Translations under genes and position numbers: made by a program | DNA from: Phoronis ovalis | Taxonomy: Eukaryota > Phoronida > Phoronidae | NCBI GenBank assembly: GCA_028565635.1 | Contig: JAOXYB010100937.1 | Location: 1-21,475 of the forward strand | DNA length: 21,475 bases | Direction of reading: 5' to 3' | In this document: in pieces, positions 1 to 9,300 of the stretch | Position numbering within the stretch: position 1 is the first letter of the stretch | Layout of the letters: each line of letters opens with the position of its first letter | The notes under the pieces: generated by a model | What the model saw: only the letters and a program-made list of their open reading frames with translations | Told to the model about the DNA's origin: nothing | Database searches by the model: none

Positions 1-1057
1 AAAAAGTATACAATCCAAATCCAAAATTTTCAACTCGGCTGCACACCCCCACCAAAAAATAACTCGAGTACCCCCCCCGGGACAAAAACTCCAATGCACC
101 ATGCGGATCTCCCGATTCCACCATAGCTTGGCCTCGGTATTCTTTTGTATCTGCTACTTCTATACTGTCTCTACCATAATGTTTCTCTAAAATGGGCATA
201 CAGCAACGATGCATGTCAATAGCTTCATGTGCCTTTCCTAAAATTTGCCGTGGCCTCAGCCAATTCTCTTCGCGCCATAGCTGATTCCACACTGTGACTG
301 CCATAATGACTCAAGACATATCAAGGGACTTCTTATACAACTGTACAGCACTTTTAATGTCACCAGTGGACTTAGTGTAACATATCCTATTTTGTGTACC
401 TATCATGTTAGGATGATTAGAACCATACCTTTTCTCTTGAAGTTTCAATAATCTTTCTCCTATTAAGAGGGCATCATAAGGTTGTCCAATGTTATTCAGA
501 CGAAAGGCGGCATTATACATCAGTTGTTCGGTGGAATCAAACAATTCCAGTGCCATGTCATCAGTAATGTAGGAAAGCAATACTCTGGTGTAAGAGAGAT
601 ATATTCGCATCTTCTGTGCCAGTTCAGCTGTTGATGGATATTCTGAAGTTATTTCAATAAGCATGGTCATTAATGGGTTAAGTACTTGTTTACTACAGTC
701 AAAATTACACGATGCTAATTTACATCTAATAACCAACTGAGCCAGACGATGTATCTTGATGTAGCCATTCTCAGAACTTGGAGAAATCATTGAATAGGAC
801 AATACTGAAGTATGGATAGCATCAATACTATGAAGTTGTGATGATAATAGTACAGGGGATTTTTAAAAAAATGACGGTATGTTATCAGGGGAGAGAAATG
901 CGCACCAGTGTAATACTTTCATGGCATCGTCCGATTTCTCTTTAATCCTTTCCTCAGAAGTAGACCATGTATGCATCACAGTATTTTGGGAATCTTCTTT
1001 ACTTAGATTGATCTTTGAGACACAGTAGAATTCTATCAGTTGATCGGAAATGCTACT
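1..1057 (-). pseudogene. NB-ARC/TPR (STAND-type) protein remnant, broken
   Basis: Read on the minus strand, 1057 down to 866 gives a segment with HTWSTSEERIKEKSDDAMK and LHWCAFLSPDNIPSFF, the pattern of the helical region that follows an NB-ARC ATPase. After an in-frame TAA at 863-865 the same frame continues with GYIKIHRLAQLVIRCKL, which matches the 'IHRLVQ..IR..L' signature that joins NB-ARC to TPRs. TPR-like helices follow, including ERLLKLQEKRYGSNHPNMIG, of the kinesin-light-chain/TPR_12 type. The frame stops at 311-313, but TPR-like sequence (HYGSHSVESAMARRELAEA) resumes in another frame. It shifts again near 232-243 into EKHYGRDSIEVADTKEY and GDPHGALEFL, which stays open to the left edge. 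One nonsense codon plus two frameshifts indicate a pseudogene, unless assembly errors are involved. The nucleotide-binding P-loop part is not seen upstream (TAA at 1058-1060). In the family these are signalling or innate-immune type NTPases; that role is family knowledge only. Confidence 0.72.
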
Positions 1058-1060
1058 TTA

Positions 1061-1500
1061 TTTTAGGGGGTCGATGTCCCGGGTCGATGTGTACTACTCA
1101 CTTTAATAAGCTGTATTTGTTTCGGTTTTTTTTAGATGCACTTTACACAGCATGTCCATTTAAATTTTCGCACTATCCCCATTGTTTTGCGTTTTGTCTA
1201 TTTTCATACAGGATAATTATGATCAGATTTGAACTGATTTTTATGTAATAGTACATGGTTAAAAATTAGATATGATAGATTTATAACGTTTCGAAATATT
1301 GTGTTCTTGTCTTGTAAAAGTTTCATATTGCCGTATTTTAAATTAAAGTTAATAAAATATAAAATGGATACCCTCGATACACACACATTTAAAATATCAA
1401 TCGTTGCATGCGTTCACCCCTGCACAGTAATCTCAGTAAAGATGGCGAAACATGGGCATCAAAATTTATAAAAGAATGCTGCATGGATCGCATACCATGT
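1061..1500. other. Spacer without recognisable gene
   Basis: Short open frames occur on both strands (for example 1015-1248 plus and 1204-1386 minus), but their predicted peptides show no recognisable domain and the base composition is plain AT-rich. I see no coding, RNA or regulatory feature here. It separates the broken NB-ARC/TPR gene from the repeat block. Confidence 0.5.
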
Positions 1501-1609
1501 CAAGTCTCACGCTTTGAGCGTGAGTCTCACGTTTTAGAACAACATATCTCCCTCCCAAAAAAAATCTCATGGTCGTGAGCCTAAAATCTCACGTTTTCGA
1601 GCTAAACCT
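1501..1609 (+). repeat. Hairpin-bearing repeat, copy 1
   Basis: This segment of about 109 bp matches 2772-2876 along its whole length, at roughly 80 percent by eye. It begins CAAGTCTCACG and ends with GTTTTCGAGCTAAACCT. It carries three direct copies of TCTCACG and two inverted CGTGAG words. These form CTCACGC/GCGTGAG (1506-1512 with 1518-1524, 5-nt loop) and CGTGAG/CTCACG (1574-1579 with 1588-1593, 8-nt loop). It lies just left of a LINE fragment. The family was not identified; it could be a SINE-like or structured interspersed element. Confidence 0.65.
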
Positions 1610-1628
1610 ATAAGACAGCTATAGCTTT

Positions 1629-2330
1629 ATGCCACAAAAAATAAAACAAACACTTTGTTCTGCATTGATCCAATGTCACTTATATAGATTATTCATGTAT
1701 TCGTGGTATTCGAATATAAGCAAAAACTTGAAAATCAAATTACAACGAACCCAAAATAAGATGGGTAGATTTATCAACAACTTGGACAATAGAAGTCTTA
1801 TAGGACCAAATGAAATCTATTGAATGTAGAAAATAGAGTAAAAGAACTCAGATTAAATCATTATACAATATTGTGCACAATAACAGTCCCAAATATTTAG
1901 AAAATCATTTTGTTAGGATGTCAGAACAGCATAGCTATAATACTAGATCCAGCCATCATAATTTTGTTGTACCAACTGAAACAAATACTTTGTATTCTAA
2001 TGCAATAAGACACTGGAATTCATTACCTGATTACATTAAGGCTACCGAAAACAGGCAGACGTACAAACTAAGAGTAAAACAATTTCTGTCAGTCAAATTA
2101 GTAAATTCAGAAACACGAATTATGTATACTATTAATTGGGGATCTACAGTGTATTTATTATTTTTTTATGTATTGTATTTTATCATGTCTTTCACACTTT
2201 TTGATTATCATTCCCAAGATTGTATTTTAAGGCTATGACAATGACCAGGACCCTGGTTTTATCTTGTGATTCTACAAGGGACCCCTTTGGAAACAAGCCT
2301 CATGGCTATCCTTGATAGTGGATAAGCAAG
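1629..2330 (+). mobile_element. LINE (non-LTR retrotransposon) 3'-end remnant
   Basis: The carboxy-terminal end of a reverse transcriptase ORF is recognisable, in decayed form. The first frame (1629-1823) has KLQRTQNKMGRFINNL and then NVENRVKELRLNH. After a frameshift near 1860 the second frame (1873-2238) has HNNSPKYLENHFVR, QHSYNTRSSHHNFVVP and AIRHWNSLPDYIKA. The order QNKM...R, L..V..R..QL.LNH, YNTR...NF.VP, W.SLP..IK is typical of CR1/RTE-like LINE polymerases of invertebrates. The catalytic region (FADD box) and the endonuclease are absent, so this is a 5'-truncated, dead copy. Downstream non-coding sequence with GGGACCCCTTTGGAAACAAG looks like the element's 3' untranslated region. I set its end near 2330 without a clear boundary. 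Confidence 0.82.
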
Positions 2331-2681
2331 TTTACAGACCGCAAATTATTCTAGATCTCACATTATATTCCACTTAATTTTTTTAATATTTTCATACATT
2401 TTACACTATGTCTTTCAATTTTATCATTTGTGACTCAGGTTTTATAATAAGTCTCCAGTTATATAATATGGTGCTGTACTTTTTATTATGTAATATTTTT
2501 AAGCATATTTTATTTGCGATTTTGTACCTTGTCTGTTTCTTATCAGAAATATACTTATCCAGGCAAAAGTTGGTCAAGATATAATTCTCATGTTAACCAG
2601 GGATTATAGCAGAAATATCCCGGTAGGAGCCACGAATTGCTGTTTTATAAAAGGGATTAAAAGATTATTTTGAGGTGTGAA
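2331..2681. other. AT-rich spacer between repeats
   Basis: No gene, RNA or clear repeat unit is visible in this AT-rich stretch. Part may still belong to the 3' end of the neighbouring LINE copy or to the element that contains the repeats at 2682-3016. Confidence 0.4.
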
Positions 2682-2724
2682 ATTAAATTGAATATAAAGA
2701 TGATCACAGCTGGATTTGATTAAT
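2682..2724 (+). repeat. Short direct repeat, copy A
   Basis: ATTAAATTGAATATAAA followed by a TCACAG.TGGATTTGA core is shared with 2973-3016, with a few substitutions. The two copies are about 290 bp apart and the second hairpin-bearing repeat lies between them. This suggests that both repeat types belong to one composite or locally duplicated element. Confidence 0.6.
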
Positions 2725-2771
2725 ACTTAGTTCTAAATGGTATACGTAGTTAGGAACCTGCTGTTACCTGC

Positions 2772-2876
2772 CAAGTCTCACGTTTTGAGTGGGTGTCTCC
2801 CGTTTTGGAACAGCTGCTCCCTCCCCAAAAAAATCTGACGGACGGGAGCTACAATCTCCCGTTTTCGAGCTAACCT
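2772..2876 (+). repeat. Hairpin-bearing repeat, copy 2
   Basis: This is a diverged copy of 1501-1609, starting CAAGTCTCACG and ending GTTTTCGAGCTAACCT. The second hairpin is kept here as CGGGAG (2843-2848) with CTCCCG (2856-2861), so the T-A pair of copy 1 has become G-C. The first hairpin of copy 1 is not kept. The orientation is the same as copy 1, and the copies flank the LINE fragment. Confidence 0.65.
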
Positions 2877-2972
2877 AAGTAAAAGTAGAACAAATTTTCT
2901 AGCGGGAGCCGGGAAAATATCGTTGTTATAATCAAGTCATAACATTAAGGTTATGTTATGTAAAATCAACAG

Positions 2973-3016
2973 ATTAAATTGAATATAAAAAATTTTCACA
3001 GTTGGATTTGAGTAAT
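2973..3016 (+). repeat. Short direct repeat, copy B
   Basis: This is the partner of 2682-2724: it shares ATTAAATTGAATATAAA and TCACAG.TGGATTTGA in the same order and spacing. It is followed directly by a CTGTT microsatellite. Confidence 0.6.
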
Positions 3017-3027
3017 TCAGTACATAC

Positions 3028-3058
3028 CTGTTCTGTTCTGTTCTGTTCTGTTCTGTTC
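3028..3058 (+). repeat. (CTGTT)n microsatellite
   Basis: Uninterrupted pentanucleotide repeat, about six units of CTGTT, directly downstream of short direct repeat B. It may be length-polymorphic. Confidence 0.95.
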
Positions 3059-3420
3059 AAACAATCAGTATGCCTTCATCAAGAACGTACTTTATTATTA
3101 GTTAAATGAGATCGTCCAAAATAAATCAAATTAATACACTTGTTTCCTGTTGGTTCGCATCGGTATCTTTTTACTAAATTATGGACTATTCTGTTATTAT
3201 ATTACGTACGACTTCTGATCCGATAATAAAAGTACACGAATTTGTTATGAATACCGTATTGTATATCAAAAGCGTGTCGAAGTTAATAATAAAGTACGTT
3301 CTAGATGTAGTGCAACTCTTGTATTTTTAACTTTGGAAAACACATTTTTTAAGGCAAATATGACTGTGATGCACCAAATAGCAGGAAGCAGCATCAGACA
3401 ATCAAATTGTTTTATCAAGA

Positions 3421-3575
3421 GAGTTAATCCTCCACACTCCCCCTGTTCGAGAGGGTGACCCCTCCTGCGCGACAAAGGGCCGCGCGGTAGCTTCCTTGGC
3501 GCTTCTGTTGCTGGTCCGCGATCAAAATTTACAAAAAATCTCCCTCCCAAAAATTCTTGCAACTTGACAGGTATG
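3421..3575. other. GC-richer patch of unknown origin
   Basis: This stretch is clearly richer in G and C than its AT-rich surroundings and contains several CpGs (GGGCCGCGCGGTAGC). The minus strand is open (3266-3562), with RGPATEAPRKLPRGPLSRRR, but the peptide is low-complexity and I recognise no domain. The words ATCTCCCTCCCAAAA and ATCAAAATTTA also occur in and near the hairpin-bearing repeat at 1501-1609, so it may be a diverged piece of a related repeat. I do not call a gene. Confidence 0.35.
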
Positions 3576-3636
3576 GGATCGTATCTATACTAGTTCAAAT
3601 CGGTCGCATCATATAACTCCTGTACTTTTTAAGTTT

Positions 3637-4010
3637 CACTGCCTGCCCATAAATTATGGAATTAAGTTTAATGTACTTTCTTTAATATTCAACATTTTAA
3701 ATGGATATGCTTCTTACTTATTTGAATTATTACAGGACTATACACTCCTTTATAGATCTTGTTCTATCTAGGATATATAAAACTCTTAGAGTTTTATATA
3801 TCCTAGGTTCTATCAAACAGCTACTCTTCCAAACAAGAGTAAATTCTTTATATGGTGACAGAGCCTTTTCGGTTATCGCACCGAAATTCTAGAACACTTT
3901 ACTTCTAGATATTATTTGTTCAGCTTTCTTTATAACATATTTAAATCTCGACCTATCTATTTAGAAAGACATTTTGTTTTATGTATCTTTATACCGACAA
4001 TCATAAACTA
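3637..4010 (+). mobile_element. Second LINE reverse-transcriptase 3' remnant
   Basis: A frame starting at 3637 reads HCLPINYGIKFNVLSLIF and then NGYASYLFELLQDY, matching the 'LPV..RI.FK.L...FK...G.AP.YL.ELL' region of CR1/L2-like LINE polymerases. After a frameshift, TRVNSLYGDRAFSVIAPKF follows up to 3892. It ends where the family has the conserved 'APK.WN.LP' tryptophan, here a TAG stop followed by NTLLLDI. The copy is therefore 5'-truncated, frameshifted and dead. A long palindrome (3768-3806) sits between the two recognisable parts. Sequence near 4250-4320 (CCTTGGTATAAAATTGGC) may be its 3' untranslated end, but I cannot fix the border. Confidence 0.75.
3768..3806. repeat. 39-nt near-perfect palindrome
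   Basis: CTAGGATATATAAAACTCT (3768-3786) is followed, after a single T at 3787, by its exact reverse complement (3788-3806). The arms are 19 bp with no mismatch and a one-base centre. Pairing ends at 3767/3807. It lies inside a decayed LINE remnant. Such structures can extrude as cruciforms and are often unstable, so recent origin or assembly artefact should both be considered. Confidence 0.97.
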
Positions 4011-4320
4011 TATTTTCTGTTAGATATTTTAAATTATTATGTTATCTAGATCTTTATCAAGCCATTAGTACTGCGTCAGCATGAACGCTTCTGTTATTGT
4101 AGTCTTGTCTTGTTTATTTGTTATATTATATATTCACGGTGTTATTGTAATAATAGTTATTTGGACTAATTGTTATTTTACTTGTACTTATTTTCACTGT
4201 ATATGATTAGGTTATTATATCCTTGTTCCAGTAGTTCATTAATATCTCGGGGGGATAATCCTTGGTATAAAATTGGCTTTATAGCCTTTTGAATATTTCT
4301 GGGTTTAGCATGTACTATGT

Positions 4321-5365
4321 ACTGCGTAAAACAAAGCGCACTCCACTACCTTTATTTTAGACTGACATCAGTCGTTAGAAACATCTATTGGAGTTTTTTA
4401 ATAAATGAATTATAGTACATAAAACAGTTGCTAGAATAAACTGGTAAGCTCTCTGCCAATTTTGCCTACAAAAGCTCGATCTTTATAATGCTTAAAGTTG
4501 AATACGTACAGGATCATATGTGTATGTTTATGCTTTATATATGTTTAGCTAGGAGTGCCATATATTTTTCTCCTTTAAATTCAAGATTATTTTTTCCTTT
4601 ACATTAAATTTTTAGACAAATCTTTTGAATGACTTTTTAGGAAAATCATTTTTTAGAAAAAAAAAATTATCTTAAATTACAAAGCCGACTAACAGTAGTC
4701 TACCTTTATTTAAACATCATGCATTTAGATATGTCAGTGAAGACAATGTGGTTAATCTGACCCAACCGGCCGATCACGGGAGGCCGAATTGCCAGTCACT
4801 AATGATTACCAGTTGCATATATTTTGAACACCGGGATTATAATAATTTACAAAAAGTGCTCTAGATAATAATAACAGACACTATTATTCCTGGTATTACT
4901 GCAGGTTTGTCCAACATGACGCTGCAATACCTAATATCTGGAGAAAATTGCTTGGGATTTAATGCAGTATAAAAGGATTGTATTTTATATTTACTCTGTG
5001 GCTGGTTACTTTAATTCTACATCTATTTTACCGTATTAAGAACACGTACTAAATTATTAGAACGTGTACTAATTATATTTATATATATTGCTGCCAGTTA
5101 CTTTATTATAGGTGAATTTTAACTTTTTTGAAATAATAAAGTGAATTCATAAATATAACACCATGTCGTTTACCCTTACTATAAGAAACATTATGAAATA
5201 GGAATTTAACATAATTATTAGCTACTAACATAATTGCGGATACTTACTGTTGCGAGTTATCTTCATTTATTATTTAGTTAATGTAACGTATTAATATAAT
5301 AAAAGCTTATGATATGCAACATATCGCAGGCAGGCAATTTCTCGCTTATAACGACAGTTGCAATA
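4321..5365. other. AT-rich intergenic stretch
   Basis: I see no supported gene. A short GC-richer island occurs around 4760-4800 (ACCGGCCGATCACGGGAGG), but it has no readable open frame or known motif. Elsewhere the stretch is AT-rich with many stops in all frames. Confidence 0.5.
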
Positions 5366-5542
5366 CTATTTTGTTTCATTAGAACTTGAACACAAAACTT
5401 TCAATTCATCAATCAGCGGCATGCCATTCTCACGACTCAGGATTTCATGATGAACTTCCTAGTTGCTCTGTCTTTCATTATGTGACAGCTGCCCTTCAAG
5501 AACGCCAATGATAGAAATAAACGAAAAGTATTCTATAGCATT
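5366..5542 (-). pseudogene. Possible coding remnant, function unknown
   Basis: The minus strand from 5542 to 5366 is open except for one TAG at 5459-5461. It reads VLEGQLSHNERQSN, then after the stop EVHHEILSRENGMPLIDELK, then VLCSSSNETK and TAG. The polar, heptad-like composition looks more like coding sequence than its surroundings. It is in the same register as the cysteine-rich frame at 5642-5830, with stops in the 97 bp between. I recognise no family. It could be a decayed exon or chance. Confidence 0.25.
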
Positions 5543-5641
5543 TCAACAATTACTTTTATTCTTCTTCTAGCTACATAAGTTACATAACACCTTATATACA
5601 TCATATACTTTTCAACAGAACTGAAATTATAAGAATTTATT

Positions 5642-5830
5642 TTAACAGACTATTTGGAAGCTATTGCTTGGTGCGTTCTGTGCATGAACAATGATGCAGC
5701 TCTCAGAAAATGCATCATGGTGGGAACATTTGTGTTCTGGACCAGTGGCTTTACCAAATGCATCCAAATAGTCTATTGTATCTCGAATATGATTCCCTCG
5801 ATTACACTTATTACAACACTTCCACCTGCT
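5642..5830 (-). CDS. Candidate cysteine-rich terminal exon or remnant
   Basis: A 62-codon open frame on the minus strand contains six cysteines: RWKCCNKCNRGNHIRD, then DYLDAFGKATGPEHKCSHHD, then SESCIIVHAQ and a terminal IVC before TAA (5642-5644). The CCxxC start and even number of cysteines suggest a small disulfide-bonded extracellular domain. A possible splice acceptor (GAAGCAG) ends at 5826, and an AATAAA word directly overlaps the end (5641-5636), as would fit a last exon. No upstream partner exon was found, and the next sequence on this strand is the 3' region of ATP6V1D. It may be a duplicated exon or pseudogene. Family unknown. Confidence 0.3.
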   Translation of the reverse strand, partial: SRWKCCNKCNRGNHIRDTIDYLDAFGKATGPEHKCSHHDAFSESCIIVHAQNAPSNSFQIVC

Positions 5831-5876
5831 TCAGCTACAGTATCTAATCTCTCAGTGCTTTATAACTGAAAAAGTA

Positions 5877-5882
5877 TTTATT
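5877..5882 (-). terminator. ATP6V1D: Candidate polyadenylation signal of ATP6V1D
   Basis: The first AATAAA on the minus strand after the ATP6V1D stop codon, about 340 nt downstream. The intervening sequence would be the 3' untranslated region. The site of cleavage is not shown by the sequence alone. Confidence 0.45.
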
Positions 5883-6218
5883 AAATTTTCCAAGCGTTGA
5901 TGACTATGCATTATTTTACACTGTTAGTTCTATGATGCATCAGCTGTAAATTCAAGATTACTGCTATTTTGACTGTCACTTGATTACTTATATTTGTCTG
6001 CCATAACTAGATGTCCCCATCAAATATAACACAGGTCAAAGGCCAATATGATGCAAAAGCCCCGACATGTTTTAAACCTTTGCCCTGTTTAAAGTACTTT
6101 GCAGTGCTAATATTAAGCCCCTGACCATATCCATTCATATTTTGACAACTTAACTTCCTAGATGAAACTTGACAAAATGAAAGCACAACAAACAACCATC
6201 AAAATACAAACATATTTG

Positions 6219-6366
6219 CTAATCAGTAAATAGTAAATCTTCGTCATGATCTTCTTCCAACATATTAGCAGGATTATCTACATCTACACCTTCTTTCCTC
6301 AACGCTTGTTTCTTCTTCTCAGCTTTAGCTTTTTCTTCTTTCTTTTTACCTTGAACTTTCTTAAGT
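6219..6366 (-). CDS. ATP6V1D: ATP6V1D coding exon 7, with stop
   Basis: Encodes [20 protein letters not shown], a Lys/Glu-rich helix, then [18 protein letters not shown] and TAG at 6219-6221. The acidic DEDLLF end matches the family. The acceptor is ATTTCAG ending at 6367. Confidence 0.96.
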
Positions 6367-9300
6367 CTGAAATCGAAATAGAAAATATTGCAACTACAAG
6401 CCAAAGGACAGAAAAATCGATGTGGTAGTGATATTACCTGAAACGAGTCCTCTGAGGAAATATATGCAAGAGCAAAACTCTACCACTATAAAGCCCGTTA
6501 CAAATTAGCATGAAAATTCGCATGCAGCAAATAAATCCTGATTATTTTGCAAACACATGAAATATATTACACTTTTTACAAAACCAAGGTAATTAAGCTA
6601 ATTAACTTGGAAAAATGTTCAAGAAAATATTTTGCTATAAGTTTAATGATGTTTTTCAGGCCAACCGTGCACATCTTAAAAAGTTACCTAAAGAATTCTT
6701 CTCTTTCTCTCTCATCTAATTCAGAAGTAATGTAGGAGAGAGTTCTCTCAATACGTGGAATGATAACTGAAAAATAACAACAGGGAAAATTTACAGTACA
6801 TATAATTTTAGGTAACAAAATGCATGTCTTTGTAAGGTTCATTTGCTAAAAATATGTAAGAGGGAGGAGCATGGAAGTATTATAATAAGAGAAGATAAAG
6901 TGGCGTTTTTCATTCCAATTAAAGGGCGACTACTTTATGCAAAATTTCAAATTGATGATTGGTTAATGCTCACTGATGCCTGAGGTGAGTGATGAGAATA
7001 GTTGGGGTTAGGAGATATGGTTACAAACGAGTACAGTTCCCCATATTATTTTCAGTGCAACAGTCCTACCCCAGTAAAAAGTGAATGCAAACCATAGCTT
7101 TTATGTACTAGTATGTTTACAGTTGCATACTATGTACACAAAACCATACTGTTGGTTCTAAGCCAAGTCCTGTGTGACATTTCAATACACTGCAAGTTCA
7201 TGTGTAGAGTTGTGAAAAAAAATACTCAAAGTCATGATAATAAATCTGGAAAGCAGATTTGCATGGCTGAAAACTGATTTTTTTTTTTAGAAAAATGTTT
7301 GAAAAGCAAAGCAATGAAATCAGTTTCTTGTTCTAATACAGGTATGAATCCAAACTTTTGAAAAGAAAAACATCAAAATCAATTTCTTTCTCTAATATAC
7401 TTTTTCTAATATTGTGTGATGAACAGTTGTGAAAAAATCAAAAAAATACAAACAAAATGAAACTATTTTACCCTCTAAACAGAACCTTTTTATAAAATAA
7501 TCATCACTTCTCTACCAAGGAGAATAGCCAACACAGTATACAGCTATTTTAAGAACCCACCATGCTGTAGTAACACAGAGGACTGAGTTTTTTTTTACCT
7601 ACCATGTTCTATTGCGTTAACTCTTCTATTCGTAATCTTGATAACCTCATCTAATGTTACAAATGAAGTCTGTAAAGATGCCAGCTCTACTAAGAGTTCT
7701 ATCGCTTTTGCGTAGTTCTTCTTTAATTTATCGATTTGCTGACCCCCTCTTGACAAACCAGTTAGTTCATAACCTGAAAGTAAGCACAAATATTGGCATC
7801 TATCACTGCTGAAAATCCTTAAACACACAATTTTTAAATAACAGCTTAACTTGATCCACTACACAAAAAACATAATTTACAAAGGTTTTGACACCATCAT
7901 GAAATTACCTCCACAAGAGGTCGCCACAAGAGGTCACCAGTATTAACAAAAAGGTCATAAAGATGTTGAAAGTCTCGTGTATCAGATCAAAACTTTGTTC
8001 CATAATTTGGTAAATTTATTAGAAAAGGTGATTTGTAAATATTAGGGTAGCCTATAGGTTGTGTAGAGAGCACTACTGTTACAAGCATTTTTATCTGTCT
8101 GTCAAGCCCATTTTTATTTAAAAAATCTCAAAACCAGGGTTAATAGAAATTGGGGATCTGATATAATTTGGTTAAGGACAAATAAATGTGGGTGTAAAAC
8201 TATTTGTTTTTTCAAAATTACGTCTTATATTTAAATTTAAGTGTTATTTATGCAAAACACTGCCTTAGCAGCACATGTATGAAGTAACAGCTCTTATAAG
8301 ACTGTTTAAAGTGACAACTTAATTATCCCAATACCCATCACCTCTAGATTATGACATGTAGAATGCTAGAATTGTTGAACTAAACATCCTCATGCAGCCA
8401 CGACTGTAAACTTTAATAAAAATTAATTAGAAATATGCTTGACATCAAACTTTCAAAGTACTTTTTTGCATAAAAAGCTACTTTTATAAAAATTTAGAGT
8501 GATTATGTAGAGCTTTAACTATTTGACATTATAACCATACCAAATAATACTGCATTACTGGTGGCTAATGCTTGCAACAATTAATATTTCGGAGGTGTGT
8601 GTATCTTTGGGAAGCCATTTCTTACAACTACCTATACATCCCCTTAGAGTTAATACAAATTAAACTTAAAAAACAACATATTTATATTACAGATTAGCAA
8701 TCTATTTCTATAAACCATGAATTCGTGCCACCATGAGAGGAGATGTAAGTGATGAAGATGTCACAACAAATCTTAATTCTACTTACTGTCACTTCCATCT
8801 GTGTAGTTCTCAAAGATAGGCAATGACACACCTAAAACACAAAACCACTATTAAAATATCAAATTACAACATTTAAATCTGGACAAAAAATATAATTATG
8901 CAAGGTCAAACGGTTTAATCAAATTATTTAAGCCACCATTGAAGAATGTATGCTTCTTGTTGTGGACTGACGCTTAATTATGAGGTGGATCGGTAAGTGA
9001 GCAATTTGTTGTTTTTTCCAAGGGTCGACTGTTAGTGACAAACATATTTTTGTTACTTAGGATTTATCGAGAGCTGGTCTAAAAGTAAGTGCACAGGTCC
9101 ACCGAAGACAATATTATTTCTGATGAACAAATGTAATACTTTCTAAGCCATAATTTAGTTTATACCTATTTTTGGAGCTTTCCTGTGAAAAGATTTCTAA
9201 GTATTATATCATTTATGCTTGCTTCAAAACTGATTACAATTTTGGGTGAAAACTCTGACAAGTTTATACTACTCACTGCATTATGTTAGAGTTTGGGTTA

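Noticed and set aside
5654-5869. Plus-strand 71-residue open frame
   Set aside because: It overlaps the more protein-like, cysteine-rich minus-strand frame, starts without context and has no recognisable domain.
6246-6428. Plus-strand open frame rich in Phe
   Set aside because: It is the antisense shadow of the Lys-rich last exon of ATP6V1D.
7595-7828. Minus-strand frame as a separate gene
   Set aside because: Residues from [13 protein letters not shown] onward are ATP6V1D exon 5; the first part is intron read through.
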